A DNA stretch of 64,000 nt from Iris pallida (taxonomy: Eukaryota > Streptophyta > Magnoliopsida > Asparagales > Iridaceae). Position 1 is the stretch's first letter; each line of letters opens with the position of its first letter. Location of the stretch: NCBI GenBank assembly GCA_029216955.1, contig JANAVB010004000.1, forward strand, positions 3,174,829 to 3,238,828. The letters run 5' to 3'. Positions 58,134 to 64,000 of this stretch are shown piece by piece. The notes below the pieces were generated by a model. The model was not told the origin of the DNA. It saw nothing but the letters and a program-made list of their open reading frames with translations, and ran no database searches. The position numbers and the translations under genes were made by a program.

Positions 58134-58415
58134 AACCACCAACTCCTCAGCCTCTGCATCCAAGACTCGTCTAAGGAAGAGCAAAACAGTGGTCCCTTCT
58201 CCAGGGGTGTACGAACACACCCGAGCAAGGAGCAAGGCCCTGGTAGAAGCAACAGCCGGGGGTAGTCAAGCCTCTGACAACCCTCCCCTCGAAGATGAAG
58301 AAGCGCTTCGACAAACCTACCCTGACGTAGTTGGTGGTTGCCAACACGAGGCCTCAGAAGAAGAAGCCCCTCTATAGGAATGCGAGGTCGAAAGCGAAGC
58401 CTCGACCGATCCATC
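58134..58415 (+). pseudogene. B-old ORF1, second part
   Basis: Removing B-young and one AAGAC joins this to 34358 in frame. The reading goes from SVRKT into TTNSSASASK and aligns with SIRKATDHSSTSSK of the B-young ORF1. The acidic AGGSQA repeat unit follows (GGSQASDNPPLEDEEAL versus GGSQALIDPPSEDKDAL). A TAG near 58375 breaks the frame. The match continues (ECEVESEASTDPS) to 58415, where the A-related LTR begins. The rest of B-old is not in the window, or lies beyond 64000. Confidence 0.85.
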
Positions 58416-61400
58416 TGTAGCACCCAGTTTCCCAAATGAAGATAATTTTGAAATTTTGTGTTTATAATTATTTTAATAATAATATTTAATTCATGATATG
58501 ATTTTTGGTAATTTTAAATTATTTTAAAATTATTTAAATCAATGACTTGTGGTTTTGACGTTTTGCTAGTGAAACCCTAGAGACTGTTTGACCTAGAGCC
58601 TAACCATGTGATTATAATATTTTAATATCATTTTTGGCCTAAGAATATTTTTGCATTTGACCTTTTTGAATTATTTTGATATTATTTTATTATTTATGAT
58701 ATTGTTTTGGGTTATTTGAGTCGGGTTCGAATTTCAACTCAATCCGACTTGAAAGGGGGACCCGGGGGTAGTTTGACTCTAGTGGGACCCACACACTAGT
58801 TAGGCATGGCCCACATGATATTAATTTTAGTCCACATGATAGAAATATTTTAGTTAGAGATTAGACTAATTATTATGGATAAGGTTAGTGTGATTAGAGA
58901 CTTTAGAATGACTAATTTAGCCCCAACCAATTAGCCCTTTCCTAATACTCATAGAATATGTTAGTGGGGGCATTTTGGACCTTACCATAATAGGACAAAT
59001 AGCCCCATATGGCCAGCCACTTTGGGAGAGAATAGGCTCAAGTTCATTTCATTATTTTCATCCACACTCTCTCTTGTTCTTTTCCAAATTCCTAGAGAGC
59101 AATCCCTAGCAATTTCTCCACCAAATCCTTCCATTTCACCACCAAATCTTCTTCTTTCCTTCTCCATTCTAGCCAAGGAGGAAGCTACCCAAGTTTGGGA
59201 GGATTCGGAGCTCGTTCGTGTCCTTTTGGAATCTCTACGTGTCGGTGTCGCTCCGGGAAAGCTTTTTTTCGATTCGATCTACCGGAAGGTATAAATCCCT
59301 TCTCCTTTTCATTTCCTCATGTATATAGGTCTATTTTGAACCCATAGGAATGACCTCCATGGTTGTATCTCCATTTGTGTCCATTTCGTGTCCATTTGGA
59401 GGTCATACGAGGGTCATTTGTGTTGTGGTTGTGTCCATGTGGGAAAATTCCAAATTTGGACACACTATGTGTTGTTGTTATGTATGAATGAATTATTACA
59501 TTTTTAATCTCATATTTTTGTATTGGAGATGTGTTCTATAGTGTCTCATATATATATATTAGTGTAGAGAGTGAGTTCTTGATATATTATGTTATACACT
59601 TGTGTTCTTTTGTCTCAAACTACCTAAATCCGTTATGATTTTTATCTACATTTTTAATTTCAGCCCTAACTTAGAAATGTCATAACTTCTAGCTCAAAGC
59701 TCGGTTTAATCTCCCATTTTTTTCAAAAGAAGCATATTGAAGTTAGATTTCCAAAAACATGTATTAATAGGCCTAATTCTTTCTGTAACTATTTGGAGAA
59801 TTATTTGAGTGTCAGCTGTACGAAGGACAAATGCGTTCTCGGTGTTTTCCCAATTTCGGGAGTTTTCGGAAATGAAAACGCGATCCGTTTGAAGTTTCGG
59901 AAAGCTAACACATAGATCTATAACATACTTTAATCCTAAATTTTAATTCATGCTGAGATGGTACAGTATTGATTATTAGTAGGAGTTACTATTCGGCATA
60001 TGCATTTTGTGCACCCTTGTGTGTAATATAATGTTCTATTTGATTTTAACCCATGTTAATGTATATACATTATATAATTAAATAGAGAATGCAAGCATGA
60101 GTAAATATTTAAATAAATGATGTATGAGGTGTAAGTATTCTATCTAATGTAAGCATGTATAAGTATGGCTTGTAATAAATATGTAGGTTCCATAGTATGT
60201 AATGTATGGTACATATAGTGGTACAAGAGAATAAATGAACGATGAATGAATGCAAGCATGAATGTAATGTAATAATAGATGTAATGTGTGTAATATACAA
60301 GTTAATGAGATGTAATGTTCTATGTTAACACAAATCCTATATTACCTCATGTACCCCCTTACACTATGTTGACACTATCACACTTGACACATTGTTCACT
60401 TACACTTTGACACTCTTTGATATGTATACACTATGTATGCCCATTTAATCCTCACTTGCCCCTTTGCCATGTTCACATACACACACATAGCCTCTTAAAT
60501 AAGTATTTATGAATATAGTTAACTTAGCTATGTATGTATATTATATATATGTTAGCATATTGTGTTGTAATATATAAGTTTATATAACCATTTGAAATGC
60601 CATGATTATAGACCTAATGTTGAATACCAATATATACATGTGTATATATGTGTAGACATATATAGCTTAAAGTAATAGATTACCTAGTGTATATCCAATA
60701 TGAATTCTTACCTATTTGAGTATTGAATAATTGCATGCTATATAGAGTTGGGTGTATGTTGGCTTGTATAGCCTTGTATTGATGTGTGCTTGCTAGGATA
60801 GTCTTGGTTAGGCCTAGTAAGACTTGCTGGGTTAGGACATGACCTAGTTTGACCTAGTTTGACTAGTGCAGTTGACCAGAGTTGACCAAGGGTTGACTTT
60901 GGCCTAGTTTGACCTAGATTCATATAGAATACATTATAGTGCTTTATATTACCCTTTTGGACATGTTGTGACCTGTGTTGTTCTAATTAGGAGCCAGACA
61001 CCTCTCCTCGGGCAGTATCTTTACCTTGGACATTCAGATATCAAGCGAGTACATTCTCTGATCATTTCATATCCGGCTTAGAATTATTTTCTGCATTAAA
61101 TTACTTTACTTGTACTGTCACGTTGGTCACACGGATTGGTACTATACGGATCCCTTCTTGAGATGTTATCCTTAGGAAGCATCGGGTACTATATGTTCTG
61201 TGCATTTCACTTACATGACGTATCACTATGCTTCACAGGTTCTTTGATCACTTGTGACATATACTCTTATGATCACAGAGTCTCCTAGAATCTCCTATCC
61301 TATTTACTGGGTATCCTAGAATCTCCTAGAATCCCCATTTTTGGGACATCCATGTATCACCCTTCGGGGGCTTTGCGTGGAATCATAACATAACTTGGTT

Positions 61401-62135
61401 GGATCCTTGTGTATCGGTTGGGGGTACGGGAGAGTAGAAGTAGACATGTGAATAATACCCAAGTAGTATCTTATCAGAATCTCTTCTATAGTGTCTTATC
61501 AGAATCTCGTATGCCACTTACATGTCTATATTGTACTATGACTCACTAGCCACATGTTAGTTCTCTATTTATAGTAGATATTTCTATTACAGCTCTCTCT
61601 CTGTTTACATACAGCATTTCTTTCAGTACCTGTATCTTACTTTACTGCATGATTATATTTTCTAACCTGCTATGAACTGTTGAGATGTAATATGCTTGCT
61701 CCTGTCCTGACTGGACCTGTTGATAAATTTTACAGATAGCCTGGAGGTTGCCTGCTAGCCTAGAGGAGACAGTAGAGGTTGCATAGATAGCTAGGGTTTT
61801 TGCTTATAGTTTATTTTCAGTCATCTTGAGTTGTATTTATGGATTACTGTATTTGGGTTTTGAGATGTATTCTGAGTTTGTATCTTAGACACTTAGACTT
61901 CTATCTGTTGTATCTCTTTTCGATTTTATGTTTTATCTATCTTCCTTTATACTCTACCTTAGATGTGATTGAGTTTACATTCTGCTATGTCACCTCCATT
62001 CGGGAAGTATAAACTGTTTAGTCTTATACTGTTAGATGCATTGAGACCTAGGACATCGTTCTACCGCCGACACTGCGGCGTAGACTGGGCGTTGTTACGT
62101 TCTCGTGCCCTAACTCTAGGGTGCGGGTCATGATA
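58416..62135 (+). repeat. LTR of an A-related element (plus strand)
   Basis: This 3720-bp LTR starts TGTAGCACCCAG and ends GGGTCATGATA. It is the same family as the solo LTR at 49178-52656. Its first and last 200-300 bp also resemble the 4.6-kb A LTRs (for example GTGAAACC.AGAGACTG, CCTAGAGCCTAACCATG, and GCCGACACTGCGGCGTAG near the end). It includes a GGTCAA/TTGACC word cluster (60836-60915) and AT-rich DNA. Conserved GACCCGGGGGTAGTTTGAC lies near 58760. It interrupts ORF1 of B-old after CCATC. The open frames (58982-59294, 60109-60300, 60738-60923) are LTR sequence. Confidence 0.85.
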
Positions 62136-64000
62136 CGTTTTTAGTGGTGGCCCATGCAGGTCGAGTTTGTGTAGTGGTATTCGAACTAGAGTACCACTAC
62201 AGCCTGCAGTAGGATTAGGATATATTTTTGAAGATACTCAATCACAATTAGGATCCCTTGAGAGATTCCTGGGACGACCCTTGAGAATCTTGTTTAACTT
62301 CGATTTGAAAACTCTTTTCTTTTTTCCTTGATTTGATTTATCTTTACTTTCTGCTATTGAATTCGATTTTGATGGATTATTATTGAATTTGAGTTTGTAT
62401 TTATTGATTTTGATAAAGATTGTTGAAATTTGAATCTTGATGTTAGCTATAGCATCCGAGTTTGTAGTTATATGATTTGAAGGAATTTGTTCATTTCTGA
62501 ATTTTGATGTTCGTTGATAAATTTGATTTTTTTTTGGTATTCATTGTTGATTTAATTTAATTTTTGGCAAGATGAAATTATATGGGCTAGGTCATCTAAG
62601 TTATGGAAATCTTGTCTTCTATAGTCACATTAGCCAGCATGGTGAGGACATATAGTCTGATTTTGGATATATTTCTCGGGTATAAAAATTTAAGGTTTTT
62701 GCAGCCAAGCTAGCGGCATCACGAAAATGTTAAATACCATGATTCTAGAGGTATGTGCATAAGTCAAGGACTCTGTGATTATCGTAGCCTTGCTCACTAG
62801 TATGACGAGGATTTAGAGTACCATGATTTTGGATAGACGCATATGATTATCAGATTGTACCTTAAATATTTTCGAACATATTTTTTTGCTACTTTTGTTT
62901 CAGTCATTCAAAAAAAAGAAGGAATTATTGTTGTTTTGTTTAGTTTTGTTTCTCATTGTTTACTTAGGATGTAACTTTAGCTATTTTTATAAACCTTGTG
63001 TAACTTCTTACAAAAATTTATTTCTTCTTAATACAATAAACCAATGATTTTGCTAGGCCTTATTTTGGATTTGGTATTATAATTCTTGTTTCAAAAAAAA
63101 TGGGTCCCTCTTTTAAATAGATAAGCAGAACAGATTCTATTATCATTCTTTTTCTGCCAATATTTTTACTACCATCATTCCTTGTCTTATATACCTGTCC
63201 TGATTATATCAATTCCCTGTCTCGTATATAATTCTGTCAGCTATACCTTGACAACTCTTGAATCTTCATATCATTTTGCCTGAGAAATGTTAAGGAAGTG
63301 ACGTAAATTATGTAGCTCAGAGAAGACGTAACTGGTTATTTTATGATGATCTAAAGGAAATCAAATATGGAGTGTTCCATATGGAAACTTGAGATAGAAA
63401 TGTGGTAAAGGTCTCGAATAGAATAAAGAGATGTATACTGCCAATCTGGAAATAATTACATTTAGAGAAATTTTGGGGTTATGAGATAGTTTATAGGTGT
63501 ATTCAAAACTAATGAGGATATCAGAGGTCAACCTAGTTTTGAGAACTTAGAAAATCTTGGTTAATGATTCTGGGGAAAACTTTTACTCTGAGGCTATGTA
63601 GAAGGTTAGTAATGAAAAAGAGAAGTTAATTGTGTTTAATAAGGATATTAAACAAGATGTTGCGAGGAAATGACTAGGGAAAGAGAGAGCACAAAGTTAT
63701 GGAAGTTTAGAGATTGTTGTGAAATATTTTTAGGAGAATAATATTCAAGGGTGTATGTCGAAGAAAATACGGAAGTTGATTTTATGATGAAAGATAAGTT
63801 TTGTAAGGCCTAGAGATTTAAATTAAATAATACGAGGAGAACAATTTGAACAAGTTCAAGGAATTCGTAAACGGGATTTAGAGGTTTTGGGTCAAATTTA
63901 AGACAAGGTGAAAGAACTTGGAAATTTAAATAAATGGTTAATGTTGATTCCTAAATGTGAGGGTTGTGCTTCAAGAGTGATGTTTGGAAATTGAGAATTG
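62136..64000 (+). other. 5' internal region of the A-related element, runs off the window
   Basis: Immediately after the LTR, TTTTTAGTGGTGGC...ATGCAGGTCGAG and ACTCAATCACA.TTAGGA match the leader next to both A LTRs (minus strand upstream of 12852 and 27554). This shows an element internal region rather than host flank. The usual initiator-Met primer site is absent; TGGTGGCCCATGCAGG at 62145 begins with TGG and is kept in other copies, so it is a candidate. From 62280 to 64000 the sequence is AT-rich, with no gag or pol frame on either strand. Confidence 0.65.

Noticed and set aside
63000..64000. Host gene at the right edge
   Set aside because: The DNA is AT-rich without an extended frame or splice-supported coding pattern and is continuous with the A-related internal leader.

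Overview
The window looks like a heterochromatic, transposon-packed stretch of a flowering-plant nuclear genome. Every coding segment I can recognise belongs to a transposable element. I found no ordinary host gene, tRNA, rRNA or CRISPR array. The plant assignment rests on Ty3/gypsy and Ty1/copia LTR elements with initiator-Met-type primer binding sites, a Tat-lineage pol carrying a second RNase H, a Sirevirus-like copia element and a CACTA transposon.

Layout. (1) 896-8798 is a complete 7.9-kb LTR element (LTRs about 2.2 kb, target duplication AGGGA) with no recognisable gag-pol; it sits in uncharacterised DNA (1-890 and 8804-9349). (2) From 9350 onward the backbone is an old Tat/Ogre-like element, 'B-old'. 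Its 5' LTR is split into 9350-10274 and 32237-33154. Its ORF1 is split into 33201-34358 and 58134-58415. (3) The LTR is split by a block at 10275-32236. This block holds a hAT-like fragment and a minus-strand tandem LTR-gag-LTR-gag array of a gypsy family, 'A', with 4.6-kb LTRs and no pol. The A gag is itself split by a Sirevirus-like copia element carrying only gag (17780-26074, target duplication CTCTG). (4) The ORF1 of B-old is split by a younger copy of the same family, 'B-young' (34359-58128, target duplication AAGAC). B-young carries ORF1, a degenerate pol and an antisense intron-containing gene. (5) B-young is itself split by a CACTA DNA transposon in its integrase (41937-46771, target duplication AGA) and by a solo LTR of an A-related family in its antisense gene (49178-52656, target duplication GAACG). 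(6) At 58416 another A-related element begins inside ORF1 of B-old and runs off the window.

The nesting was read from target-site duplications and from reading frames that resume exactly across insertions. The best-preserved coding units are the CACTA four-exon gene (423 aa, intact as predicted) and the copia gag (501 aa). The Tat-like pol and antisense gene are decayed, mainly through Trp/Gln-to-stop changes and frameshifts. The most interesting items are the antisense gene with its own TATA box and intron, the same-family self-insertion, the tandem 4.6-kb-LTR gag-only array, a triplicated primer binding site in the copia element, and several tandem or hairpin arrays in non-coding element DNA.
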